Shown in pieces: positions 1-6,746 of a stretch of 26,973 bases of DNA. Location: positions 1 through 26,973 of the forward strand of contig JADDPV010000033.1 in NCBI GenBank assembly GCA_016781705.1, given 5' to 3'. Each line of letters opens with the position of its first letter. Within the stretch, counting starts at the first letter, position 1. A model generated the notes under the pieces. That model saw nothing but the letters and a program-made list of their open reading frames with translations. It was not told the DNA's origin and made no database searches. The stretch comes from Rubrobacter sp. (lineage in GTDB: Bacteria > Actinomycetota > Rubrobacteria > Rubrobacterales > Rubrobacteraceae). Both the position numbers and the translations under genes were made by a program.

Positions 1-162
1 TGACCAGCGTTTCGGGCTACGGTCCCGACGCCAACGGCGCCCTCCCAAGAACGCAGCCGTCCGTGCGGGCCCCCGAGCTCCTCGGTGGATCGTTGCCGAC
101 GCTCTTCTCGCCCTCCCCTCGGCCCTCTCGCCAAGCGCAATGCTCAACGATCTACGTCCGAC

Positions 163-184
163 GGGTTGCAGTACGGTTGCAGTA
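163..184. repeat. 11-bp direct repeat, two tandem copies
   Basis: Two adjacent 11-bp units differ only in the first base (GGTTGCAGTA is shared, at 164-173 and 175-184). The stretch from 1 to about 257 holds no gene I can recognise. One plus-strand frame is open from the left edge to a TAA at 182-184 inside this repeat, so it could be the tail of a gene that begins outside the window. Its translation shows no motif I know. Confidence 0.6.
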
Positions 185-188
185 AAGA

Positions 189-212
189 GGCCCCGGCTCT
201 CTCGCCGGGGCC
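189..212 (-). terminator. GC-rich hairpin, probable terminator of the tRNA cluster
   Basis: A perfect 9-bp stem (189-197 paired with 204-212) closes a 6-nt loop. It lies about 45 nt downstream of the last tRNA in the direction of transcription. On the minus strand it is followed by TCTTTACTG, a weak U tract, so termination efficiency is uncertain. A gene ending from the left could also use it. Confidence 0.6.
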
Positions 213-257
213 TTCTCCTTGTTCATATTTCTCCTGCAAAAATGCCATTTTTCGAGG

Positions 258-330
258 CGCGCCCGGCAGGATTCGAACCTGCGACCGGCGGATTAGAAGT
301 CCGCTGCTCTGTCCCCTGAGCTACGGGCGC
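258..330 (-). tRNA. tRNA-Arg (anticodon TCT)
   Basis: The gene is a 73-nt cloverleaf. The 7-bp acceptor stem pairs GCGCCCG (324-330) with CGGGCGC (259-265). The D arm is GCTCAGGGGACAGAGC, the anticodon arm GCGGA-CTTCTAA-TCCGC, and the T arm GCAGG-TTCGAAT-CCTGC. The TCT anticodon reads AGA. The discriminator base is G and no CCA is encoded, so CCA must be added after transcription. It is the last of three tRNA genes read in the order Pro, Gly, Arg, probably from one transcript. Confidence 0.97.
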
Positions 331-364
331 CTTGCAGGTTCGGGCTAACCACCCGAGACCCGAG

Positions 365-435
365 AGCGGGTGAGGGGAATCGAACCCCCATAACCAGCTT
401 GGAAGGCTGGGGCTCTACCGTTGAGCTACACCCGC
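365..435 (-). tRNA. tRNA-Gly (anticodon TCC)
   Basis: The gene is a 71-nt cloverleaf. The acceptor stem pairs GCGGGTG (429-435) with CACCCGC (366-372). The anticodon arm is CCAGC-CTTCCAA-GCTGG and the T arm GGGG-TTCGATT-CCCC. The TCC anticodon reads GGA and GGG. The discriminator is T and no CCA is encoded. It sits 15 nt from tRNA-Pro and 34 nt from tRNA-Arg. Confidence 0.97.
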
Positions 436-448
436 ACGCGTCCCGCGC

Positions 449-524
<76 letters not shown>

Positions 525-540
525 CCCGAGACCGGACACG

Positions 541-546
541 AGTATA
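541..546 (-). promoter_or_regulatory. Candidate -10 box for the tRNA cluster
   Basis: TATACT on the minus strand ends 16 nt before the tRNA-Pro 5' end, a good place for a stable-RNA promoter. I see no convincing -35 hexamer 17 nt upstream, so the call rests on the -10 and its position only. The tRNAs could also be read through from murI. Confidence 0.4.
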
Positions 547-589
547 CCAGAGCGCGGATGGCTTCCCGCCTGGCTCCCCTCAGGCTACC

Positions 590-1402
590 CTAGAGTGCGG
601 CGGCGGGCGAGTCGGCCCTTATCTCCTCCCCGAGGAAGCGGCTTCCCAGGATGGCGAACTCTTCGGGGTCGGCGCTACAGATGTAAGTGGAGCGCCCTTT
701 GTCCTCCGGGCGCTTCGGGCGCCTCAAGAAGCCGCGGCGCGAGAGGACGCGGGCGACCTCGAGGGCGGTCTGGCCGGCGGAGGAGATCAGGCGCACCTCC
801 GGACCCAACACACGGTTGATGGTAGCGGAGATGAGCGGGTAGTGCGTACACCCAAGGATCACGGCGTCTGTCCCCCGCTGCTTGAGGGGCAAGAGGTAGC
901 CCCTCGTGACTCCCTCTAGTTCGGGACCGCCCACGATGCCCCTCTCGATGAGCGGCACGAACTCCGGGCAGGCCTGCTCGTAGACCTCGATGCCGGCGTC
1001 TAAAGAAGCCACGGCCCGCCGGTAGGCCCCGCTCCTCACCGTGCCCTGCGTCGCTAAGACGCCCACGCGCCGGTTGCGCGTCTCCAGCACCGCGGCGCGG
1101 GCGCCGGGCTCTATCACGCCGATGATGGGCACGTCGAAGGTCCGCTGCGTGGCCTTCAGGGCGGCGGCCGTCGCGGTGTTGCACGCTATCACCACCAGCT
1201 TCACGTCCATATCCACGAGATAGCGGATGATCTCGAACGCGAACCACCTCACTTCCGCCAGGTCCCTGACACCGTAGGGCACCCTCGCCGTGTCCCCGAA
1301 GTAGACGGTGTGCTCGTAGGGCAACCTGTCGCGTATCTCCGAGAGGACGGTCAGCCCACCCACCCCAGAATCGAATACGCCTATGGGTCTGGGATCGCTC
1401 AC
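590..1402 (-). CDS. murI: Glutamate racemase
   Basis: MurI interconverts L- and D-glutamate without a cofactor and supplies D-Glu for the second residue of the peptidoglycan stem peptide. The product has 270 aa, the normal length. The diagnostic motifs are visible: FDSGVGGL at residues 10-17, ACNTA with catalytic Cys74, and GCTHYP with catalytic Cys185. These two cysteines are the acid/base pair of the family. The start is GTG at 1402. No Shine-Dalgarno sequence is present, but a perfect TATAAT box lies just upstream, so the mRNA may be leaderless. It lies between a broken membrane-protein gene and the tRNA cluster, all on the same strand. The identification is secure and only the exact start is open. 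Confidence 0.96.
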   Translation of the reverse strand: MSDPRPIGVFDSGVGGLTVLSEIRDRLPYEHTVYFGDTARVPYGVRDLAEVRWFAFEIIRYLVDMDVKLVVIACNTATAAALKATQRTFDVPIIGVIEPGARAAVLETRNRRVGVLATQGTVRSGAYRRAVASLDAGIEVYEQACPEFVPLIERGIVGGPELEGVTRGYLLPLKQRGTDAVILGCTHYPLISATINRVLGPEVRLISSAGQTALEVARVLSRRGFLRRPKRPEDKGRSTYICSADPEEFAILGSRFLGEEIRADSPAAAL

Positions 1403-1410
1403 GGAGGCGC

Positions 1411-1416
1411 ATTATA
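1411..1416 (-). promoter_or_regulatory. TATAAT -10 box immediately upstream of murI
   Basis: A perfect TATAAT lies with its last base 9 nt upstream of the G of the murI GTG. A transcript starting 7 to 9 nt after the box would begin at or beside the start codon. The 17-nt upstream position has no clear TTGACA. A second AT-rich box (TATAAG) lies about 20 nt further upstream. Confidence 0.55.
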
Positions 1417-1615
1417 TCCGTCGGACCCGCCTTATATGCCCCCTACGCCTACCCGCCGAAGACTCCTCACCGGCCTGCGCCCCTAAACTCTGAAACTCCC
1501 CATGGATTCGGCGGCGATCCCATCGCAAGGACCAAGCTCGAACGTCGTCCGAGATTACCCGCGTGACAGCCAGAGCGCACCACTCGGGCATTCTTCGGTC
1601 CCCGCCACGTTCATT

Positions 1616-2073
1616 CTACGCCGACCCGGCAGCGGCGGCGACTATTACGATCAGGAAGATGATTACGAGGATAGCGATGTAGACAACGCCGAGCGCCAGA
1701 ATTCCGAGGGAAACCCAGTTCAGGGTCCTCGCCACCCTCGGCGCCTCCACGGCGCCCGCGCGTAGTTCCCACTGTTGAGCCTGCCACTAACCTGCGCCGC
1801 AAAGACAATAGCTATTACGCCCGTGATGACGCCGAGGAAGTTGAAGAGGTTGAGGAGCGTAAGGAAGCCGAAGAAGAAAAGCACGAAGTTGATGATCGTC
1901 AGCACGATCGCTCCCGCAAGACGAGTCGGTGCGGCAGGGGCGCTTCCTCCGGCCATCTCCGGCGGCGGCGGAACGCCCATGGTGGGTGTCTCTATCCGCC
2001 GCAGGACATTGCCGCAGTTGAAGCACCGGGTGGCGCTCTCATCGTTCTGCGCTCCACAACTCGAACAATACAC
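1616..2073 (-). pseudogene. Frameshifted dispanin/CD225-like zinc-ribbon membrane protein
   Basis: The first frame encodes an N-terminal zinc ribbon (CSSCG, then CFNCG 14 residues later), a Pro/Ala linker and a hydrophobic segment. It ends in VSGRLNSGNYARA and then runs out of frame to a TGA at 1720. In another frame from about 1750 the sequence continues as VEAPRVARTLNWVSL and a second long hydrophobic helix, ending in TAG at 1616-1618. The joined product matches the CD225/dispanin plan of two membrane helices joined by a xGRLxxGNYxxAxxAxRxAR loop. Removing two bases near 1751-1753 restores one frame. I place the start at GTG 2073, not the in-frame ATG at 2115, because GGGAGG lies 5 nt before the GTG and the ribbon normally opens the protein. 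Function of the family in bacteria is unknown. Sequencing error is possible. Confidence 0.75.
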
Positions 2074-2113
2074 CGTAGCCTCCCCAATCCTGTAGACCCA
2101 CGGCTCATAACTC

Positions 2114-2142
2114 ATTATGCGTTACCAAACTAACCCGCACAA
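2114..2142 (-). promoter_or_regulatory. Promoter TTGTGC-17-CATAAT for the dispanin-like gene
   Basis: The -35 TTGTGC (2137-2142) and -10 CATAAT (2114-2119) are separated by exactly 17 nt on the minus strand. The -10 overlaps the upstream ATG at 2115, so that ATG cannot be the start of a message made here. This supports the GTG at 2073, which gives a leader of roughly 30 nt with a good ribosome binding site. Confidence 0.6.
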
Positions 2143-2177
2143 TGCTCGGTAGCTCTCCGCTCAAGTGCCTAATCAAA

Positions 2178-2205
2178 TAAAAAAGGCCCGCCGTCGTGGC
2201 GGGCC
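2178..2205 (-). terminator. Rho-independent terminator of tmRNA
   Basis: GGCCCGCC (minus strand, 2205-2198) pairs perfectly over 8 bp with GGCGGGCC (2192-2185) across a 5-nt loop. The stem is followed by seven Ts (2184-2178). It lies 9 nt beyond the tmRNA 3' end and is the strongest terminator in the window. Confidence 0.92.
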
Positions 2206-2213
2206 ACAATTAG

Positions 2214-2567
2214 TGGAGGCGGCGGGATTCGAACCCGCGTCCGCGAGCGCGCCGTCCGTGAGATTCTACGAGCTTAGCTCCCGGTTTGTTTTCGCCTTAC
2301 CCGACGGACCGGGGCGCCGCCGGGAGGCTAGCCCGTTGAGTGTCCCCCGCGTGCCCCGGGCCAGGACCCGCGAGGTGAGCCCACTAAGATGACACCGGGA
2401 ACCGGGTCGTGGGCCACCCGGACCGATGGGCTGCTCAGGTTAGTTAGGCAGCCATAGCCAATTCAGTGTCGGCGTGTATCTTTTGTCGCCGGCGTTTAAC
2501 GAGTCTCCAGCAAACTCGGCTCGTCTCACAGGACGCTGACCGCTCCCGTCGAAGCCGATACGCCCCC
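2214..2567 (-). ncRNA. ssrA: Transfer-messenger RNA (tmRNA)
   Basis: tmRNA with SmpB rescues stalled ribosomes and tags the unfinished protein for proteolysis. The 354-nt gene has a tRNA-like domain: 5' GGGGGCG (2561-2567) pairs with 3' CGCCTCC (2215-2221). This includes a G3-U wobble pair, the alanyl-tRNA synthetase identity element. The T arm reads CGCGGGTTCGAATCCCG. The discriminator is A and no CCA is encoded. The reading frame resumes at GCC 2473 and encodes a short tag ending in AMAA, then TAA. GC-rich pseudoknot segments follow. The gene has its own promoter and terminator and lies directly after smpB, the usual partner order. Confidence 0.96.
2444..2473 (-). other. tmRNA tag reading frame (ADTELAMAA, stop TAA)
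   Basis: By alignment with the E. coli and Mycobacterium tuberculosis layouts, the resume codon is GCC (2471-2473), preceded by the A-rich AAAAGATACAC. Nine codons give ADTELAMAA and end at TAA 2444-2446. With the alanine carried by tmRNA the tag would be AADTELAMAA. The final residues are MAA where most bacteria have LAA. Confidence 0.85.
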
Positions 2568-2579
2568 TTGACGGGAGTA

Positions 2580-2608
2580 ATTATACCGTTTTGGAGGGGT
2601 TCCTTCAA
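2580..2608 (-). promoter_or_regulatory. tmRNA promoter TTGAAG-17-TATAAT
   Basis: On the minus strand -35 TTGAAG (2603-2608) and -10 TATAAT (2580-2585) are separated by exactly 17 nt. The mature 5' end at 2567 is 12 nt past the -10, so a few leader bases are probably removed by RNase P. This gives tmRNA a strong supply independent of the smpB message. Confidence 0.85.
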
Positions 2609-2644
2609 ACGGGGGTCGCTGCGCGCTTTGGCTGGCCGCCCTGG

Positions 2645-3112
2645 CTAGCTGCGCAGGCGTTCCTTCATGGCGCGTTCGATCTCGCGGTCTGCGGTCTTCT
2701 TGGCGATCTCGCGCCGCTTATCGTACTGCTTCTTACGGCTGGCGACCGCTATCTCCAGCTTCACGTTGCCGCCCTTGTCGTAGAGCCTCAGGGGGATGAG
2801 CGTCTTGCCGTCCTCCTGCGCCTTGCCGGTTAGACGGTCGATCTCCTTGCGGTGCAAGAGCAGCTTGCGGTCGCGGGTCGGGAGTTGCTGGCGGTGTGTC
2901 GCGTTCTCGTAGGGCGAGACGTGCGCCCCGATCAGGAACACCTCCCCCTCCCTGACGCGGGCGTAGCTCTCCTTGAGGTTCGCCCGCCCGGCGCGGATGG
3001 ACTTGACTTCCGGGCCGGTGAGCTGCAGGCCGGCCTCGTAGGTCTCCTCGATGGCGAAGTCGTGCAGCGCCTTCTTGTTGCGCGCGTAGGTCCTGGCGCC
3101 TCCGCCGTTCAC
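2645..3112 (-). CDS. smpB: SsrA-binding protein SmpB
   Basis: SmpB binds the tRNA-like domain of tmRNA and brings it to stalled ribosomes, with its tail occupying the empty mRNA channel. The product has 155 aa, the normal size. Family sequence is visible throughout: ARNKKALHDFAIEETYEAG, TGPEVKSIRAGRANLKESY, HVSPYENATH and RDRKLLLHRKEI. The C-terminal tail is basic, with KKQYDKRREIAKKTADRE, and in the family it folds into a helix in the decoding centre. The start is GTG at 3112, overlapping the rnr stop as GTGA, so the two are translationally coupled. Longer in-frame extension upstream is only a shadow inside rnr. The tmRNA gene follows 78 nt downstream. Confidence 0.96.
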   Translation of the reverse strand: MNGGGARTYARNKKALHDFAIEETYEAGLQLTGPEVKSIRAGRANLKESYARVREGEVFLIGAHVSPYENATHRQQLPTRDRKLLLHRKEIDRLTGKAQEDGKTLIPLRLYDKGGNVKLEIAVASRKKQYDKRREIAKKTADREIERAMKERLRS

Positions 3113-4824
3113 AGCCGCTTCACCACCCTCAACTCCGCCCGCTGCATCAGCGGCAGCACGTCGATCAACTCTACCAACACCCTGTCCCCAACCCGGTAGG
3201 AGGCGCCGATGGCGTCGTTGGAGAGGACGACGCCGCTGGGTTCCAGTTCCCACCAGCCGGGGAGCTTGCTGACGTGGACGAGGCCCGTCGCCCCGGTTTC
3301 GAGTTCGACGAAGAGTCCGAAAGCGGCGGTGCTCACGACGACGCCCTCCATCGTGTCGCCGACGCGGTCGCGCATCAGCCACATCAGCGTGTACTGGTCG
3401 GCTGTTCGCTCGCAGACCGTGCTCCGCCACTCGCGCTCGGAGACCTCGCCGGCAGCCGAGAGCAGGTCATGCGGCGGCGGTTCCACGTCGCCGAGGAGGG
3501 CGCGGTGGACGAGGACGTCGGAGTAGCGCCGGATCGGGCTTGTGAAGTGCGCGTAGTCCTCCAGCGCCAGGCCGAAGTGGCCCAAAGGAGCGGGCGAGTA
3601 GAAAGCGCGGGGGAGGGAGCGCAGGATCAGGTAGCCAACCGCGTCGGATTTGGCCTGCTGGGCGATGAGGCCAAGGTTCTCCGGTGTCGGCTCGACGTCC
3701 ATCCCCACGGCGGCGAGCCTCTCGCCCAGGATCTCCATGTCCTCCAGGTCCGGCCGCTCGTGTACCCGGTACACCCCGCCAGGCCTCGACTGGCCCGCAC
3801 CTCTGCCCCGCAGCATCTTCGCGACCTGCTCGTTGGCGAGAATCATCAGCTCCTCTATGAGGCCGCGTGCGGGCGTCGAGCGTCGTACTCTCGCGGAGAC
3901 GGGCACCCCCTTCTCGTCCATTTCGTACTCCGGCTCGCGCCCGCCGAGCTCCAGCTTACCCCGCACCGCCGCCCGCGTCTTGAGCCTGCGCGACAGCTCG
4001 TAAGCCGCCCGCACCAGCTCGGACTGCCGAACCTCGCCCTCGCCGCGCAGGAACGCGTCCACCCCCTCGTAGGTCAGCCGCGCGTCGCTCCTGATGAGGC
4101 TCCGGTACGCCCTGGCGCTCCTCGCCTCGCCCGAAGCGGCGACCTCCATCTCGACGGTAACCGCAACCTTCTCCTCGTCCGGCCTCAACGAGCAGACGCC
4201 CTCGGAGAGGGCCCTCGGGAGCATCGGGGCAACGGTCCCGGGCAGGTAGACGGAGTTGCCGCGCCTGCGAGCCTCCCTGTCCGGCAGGCTACCGGGCCGC
4301 ACGTAATGGGTCACGTCGGCGATGTGGACGTGCACGCGGTAGCCGTCGCCCGTTCGCTCGACGGAGACGGCGTCGTCGAAGTCCTTGGCGTCCTGGCCGT
4401 CTATGGTGACGGTGGGGAGGTCACGCAGGTCCTCGCGCCCTCCGCCCGCGTCCTTGCGGGCCAACACGACGGCCTCCTCCTCGACCTTCGGGGAGAAGGT
4501 ACGCGAGGTTTCGATAGAGGCGAAGAGCGCATCGTAGACGTTGCGCGGGTCTTCCGGGGAGCCCAGGACCTTGGTCACTTCACCACGCAAGCTACGGGCC
4601 TTCTCGCGGGCGCGCACGAGCACGATGTCGCCGGCCTCCGCGCCGCGCCTGAGCTTGCGGGCGACCAAGACCGGGCGCCGCTCCTCGACGAAAAGGGGAT
4701 CGGCCACCGAGTACTTGCCCCGGCGGACCAGCTGGGCCGGCAGGATCACGGCGCCAGAAGGGGTCGCTCTACGCGCTCGAACACCCGTTGAGTCTACCAC
4801 CCGGGCCGGCCAGCTGGTCGGCAT
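3109..4824 (-). CDS. rnr: RNase R/RNase II-family 3'-5' exoribonuclease
   Basis: The enzyme degrades RNA from the 3' end, and RNase R is the member that works with SmpB-tmRNA on non-stop messages. The RNB catalytic domain covers roughly residues 125-465. It has the active-site block DGQDAKDFDDAV with its metal-binding aspartates, then HIADVTHYVRPGS, YLPGTVAPMLPRALSEG and FTSPIRRYSDVLVHR. A C-terminal S1 RNA-binding domain starts near residue 490 (GVVVSTAAFGLFVELE, ATGLVHVSKL). At 571 aa it is shorter than E. coli RNase R (over 800 aa) because the N-terminal cold-shock region is reduced. The ATG at 4824 lacks a good ribosome binding site and lies inside an intergenic repeat, so translation may start a little downstream. 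It overlaps smpB by 4 nt. Confidence 0.92.
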   Translation of the reverse strand: MPTSWPARVVDSTGVRARRATPSGAVILPAQLVRRGKYSVADPLFVEERRPVLVARKLRRGAEAGDIVLVRAREKARSLRGEVTKVLGSPEDPRNVYDALFASIETSRTFSPKVEEEAVVLARKDAGGGREDLRDLPTVTIDGQDAKDFDDAVSVERTGDGYRVHVHIADVTHYVRPGSLPDREARRRGNSVYLPGTVAPMLPRALSEGVCSLRPDEEKVAVTVEMEVAASGEARSARAYRSLIRSDARLTYEGVDAFLRGEGEVRQSELVRAAYELSRRLKTRAAVRGKLELGGREPEYEMDEKGVPVSARVRRSTPARGLIEELMILANEQVAKMLRGRGAGQSRPGGVYRVHERPDLEDMEILGERLAAVGMDVEPTPENLGLIAQQAKSDAVGYLILRSLPRAFYSPAPLGHFGLALEDYAHFTSPIRRYSDVLVHRALLGDVEPPPHDLLSAAGEVSEREWRSTVCERTADQYTLMWLMRDRVGDTMEGVVVSTAAFGLFVELETGATGLVHVSKLPGWWELEPSGVVLSNDAIGASYRVGDRVLVELIDVLPLMQRAELRVVKRL

Positions 4825-4830
4825 TTCAGC
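4817..4830 (-). repeat. Intergenic motif GCTGAARTGCYGAC, copy 1
   Basis: GCTGAAATGCCGAC on the minus strand. The same 14-bp pattern occurs at 11850-11863 and 12747-12760. This copy includes the proposed ATG of rnr. The 156 nt between ftsX and rnr (4825-4980) otherwise hold no gene, promoter or terminator that I can support. Confidence 0.4.
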
Positions 4831-4980
4831 CCGCCAGCTCTTGGTCGAGCGTGTTGCCCACGCGAGTGCCGTTGTTCGGGCAGCGAGGCTTACGAAGGGC
4901 TGCGTACAGCGTTTCCGGCTTCACGTCCGTAAGGTTTGCTGACACGCCGACAGCAGGTTGTGAAGTACCGACCGGCTCTA

Positions 4981-5865
4981 TTAAACCTTTAGGAAGCGCC
5001 GGACGGACATGAAGCTGCCGAAGACACCGATGGCGACGCCTACGACGACGAGTATCAGGAAGACCGACAGCGTGCTCACGGCGGCAGAGGAGACGCCGAG
5101 GAGGGGCACGGCGTTCTGCGCCCACTCGACGAAGAGGGCGTTCACCCACAACACGACAAGGGCAGCCAGGGTCGCCCCGATCAGACCCTGCACAAGGCCC
5201 TCTATGACGAAGGGCCACCTGACGAATCCGTCCGAGGCGCCGACGAGCTTCATCACCTCTATCTCCTTGCGCCTCGCAAAAATAGAGAGCCTTATGGCGT
5301 TGGAGATGAGCAAGACGCTCGCCACGAGGAACAGCGCCGTCGCCGCCCTCAAGGCCCACACGATGTAACCAGTTATGCGGTTGAGCTCGTTTATGGTCTG
5401 CTGCGGGTAGTTGAGGTCCTCTTCCCGGAAGCCCGCACCCTCGAGTTTCACGGCGACCCCTTCCGCGTAGCTCGGATCCTTAAGCTTTATCTCGAGCGAG
5501 GCCGGCAAGAAGTTGCTGCCGAGGCCCTCCACGACCTCGGGCTGCTCGGCAAAGTTGGTCCTCAGGCGCCTGAGGGCCTCTTCCCTGGAGACGTAGGCGA
5601 CCTCCTCGACCTCCGGGAAGCCCTCGACCGCCCGGCGCGCTTGGTCTATGCGTTCCGGCGAGGCGTTCTTCGGGAAGAAGGCCGTGATCTCCACGCCCTC
5701 CCCGACCTGGCGAATGATCCCCTGGACGTGCGCGCTGACCAGGAGGCCGGCCCCCAGGATGAGGATGCACACCGCCGTCGTCGTCACCGCCGTGACGCTC
5801 ATGATCAGGTTCAGGCGCAGGCCCTTTAGCGCCTCGCGCACGAAGAAGCCCCAGTTAAACCTCAT
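4981..5865 (-). CDS. ftsX: Cell-division ABC transporter membrane subunit FtsX
   Basis: FtsX is the membrane half of FtsEX, which controls peptidoglycan hydrolases at the septum and does not transport a substrate. The 294-aa product has the family layout. It has a cytoplasmic start (MRFNWGFFVREALKGLRLN), a first membrane helix at about 20-45, then an extracellular domain of about 115 residues with the typical phrase ITAFFPKNASPERID. Three membrane helices follow at about 170-195, 220-245 and 262-285, with FARRKEIEVMKLVGAS between the first two. The last of these is the conserved coupling segment that contacts FtsE. It overlaps ftsE by 11 nt, a strong sign of translational coupling. Confidence 0.95.
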   Translation of the reverse strand: MRFNWGFFVREALKGLRLNLIMSVTAVTTTAVCILILGAGLLVSAHVQGIIRQVGEGVEITAFFPKNASPERIDQARRAVEGFPEVEEVAYVSREEALRRLRTNFAEQPEVVEGLGSNFLPASLEIKLKDPSYAEGVAVKLEGAGFREEDLNYPQQTINELNRITGYIVWALRAATALFLVASVLLISNAIRLSIFARRKEIEVMKLVGASDGFVRWPFVIEGLVQGLIGATLAALVVLWVNALFVEWAQNAVPLLGVSSAAVSTLSVFLILVVVGVAIGVFGSFMSVRRFLKV

Positions 5866-6541
5866 CGGCGTATACCCCCCTCGCCTTGTCGCGCACGATG
5901 CGCCCGTTCTCCAGGGCGACCACGCGCTTTCGCATCACGTCCACCATCTCCCGGTCGTGGGTGGCGACCAGGACGGTGGTGCCGATACGGTTTATGCGAT
6001 GCAGAAGTTGCATGATTCCCACGCTCGTATCCGGGTCCAGGTTCCCGGTCGGCTCGTCGGCGATGAGGATGGGCGGCTGGCTGACGAAGGCGCGCGCTAT
6101 GGAGACGCGCTGCTGCTCGCCGCCGGAGAGCTGGTCCGGGAACTTCTCCATCTGGTCGCGCAGGCCGACAAGATCCAGGATCTGGGGGACTTTGGTGCGT
6201 ATGGTGCGCGGCCTCTGGCCGGTGACCTCCATGGCGTAGGCGACGTTCTCGGCGGCCGTCTTGTTGGGCAGGAGCTTGAAGTCCTGGAAGACGCAGCCTA
6301 TCGAGCGGCGGTGCCTGGGGATGCCGCGGCGCGGGATGGCCGAGAGCCGGACGCCGTTGACGGTGATCCCGCCGGCCGAGGGCTCCAACTCCTTGAGGAT
6401 GAGGCGCACCATCGTGGACTTGCCCGAGCCGCTGGCGCCCACCAGGAAGACGAACTCCCCGGACTCTATCCCGAGGTCCACGTGGTCCAGGGCCACGATG
6501 TTCTTGCCGTAGACCTTGCTGACGTTGCTGAAGTGGATCAA
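5855..6541 (-). CDS. ftsE: Cell-division ATP-binding protein FtsE
   Basis: FtsE is the ATPase of FtsEX. Its hydrolysis cycle is passed through FtsX to cell-wall hydrolases during division. The 228-aa product is a complete ABC domain: Walker A GASGSGKST at 35-43, Q-loop near FQDFKLLPNKT at 85-95, signature LSGGEQQR at 138-145, Walker B ILIADEP at 158-164 with Glu163, and H-loop His195. The start is TTG at 6541, preceded by GGAGAG. A promoter lies about 170 nt upstream, so the leader is long. ftsE opens the ftsE-ftsX pair, and the rnr-smpB pair follows. Confidence 0.97.
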   Translation of the reverse strand: MIHFSNVSKVYGKNIVALDHVDLGIESGEFVFLVGASGSGKSTMVRLILKELEPSAGGITVNGVRLSAIPRRGIPRHRRSIGCVFQDFKLLPNKTAAENVAYAMEVTGQRPRTIRTKVPQILDLVGLRDQMEKFPDQLSGGEQQRVSIARAFVSQPPILIADEPTGNLDPDTSVGIMQLLHRINRIGTTVLVATHDREMVDVMRKRVVALENGRIVRDKARGVYADEV

Positions 6542-6676
6542 TGCTCTCTCCAGAAGACGTGGCCGGCGGGCCTAACGGTTTGCCCGCGCCGGGCTGCTCC
6601 GACGCCGCGCCGCTACTCTCTTTTTGGCGGCGGGCTTTGTGGCGAGGGATCGCGACCAACTCTCTCCAAAACCGCC

Positions 6677-6694
6677 GGCTCCCCCTCCGGAGCC
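6677..6694 (-). other. Hairpin in the ftsE leader
   Basis: GGCTCC and GGAGCC form a perfect 6-bp stem with a 6-nt GGAGGG loop on the minus strand. It is followed 5 nt later by TTTT. It lies between the ftsE promoter and the start codon. It could be an attenuator or simply GC-rich noise, and I recognise no known riboswitch class here. Confidence 0.35.
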
Positions 6695-6710
6695 TCGCCG
6701 GCCGCCGTGA

Positions 6711-6739
6711 ACCTTAGCAAAGGCCGCGCGGGCTATCAA
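6711..6739 (-). promoter_or_regulatory. ftsE promoter TTGATA-17-TAAGGT
   Basis: On the minus strand -35 TTGATA (6734-6739) and -10 TAAGGT (6711-6716) are separated by exactly 17 nt. The promoter begins 7 nt beyond the stop of the upstream LmeA-like gene, so ftsEX can be expressed apart from the secA-prfB group. The leader to the TTG start would be about 165 nt. Confidence 0.65.
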
Positions 6740-6746
6740 CCGAAAT

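Noticed and set aside
3274..4791. Plus-strand ORF of 505 aa
   Set aside because: It is the mirror of rnr, which has a full set of RNase R motifs. The plus-strand translation has no family features.
4826..4980. Small ORF between ftsX and rnr (minus strand, ending LDQELAG)
   Set aside because: The frame only continues out of ftsX, there is no suitable start codon or ribosome binding site in the spacer, and no family resemblance is seen.
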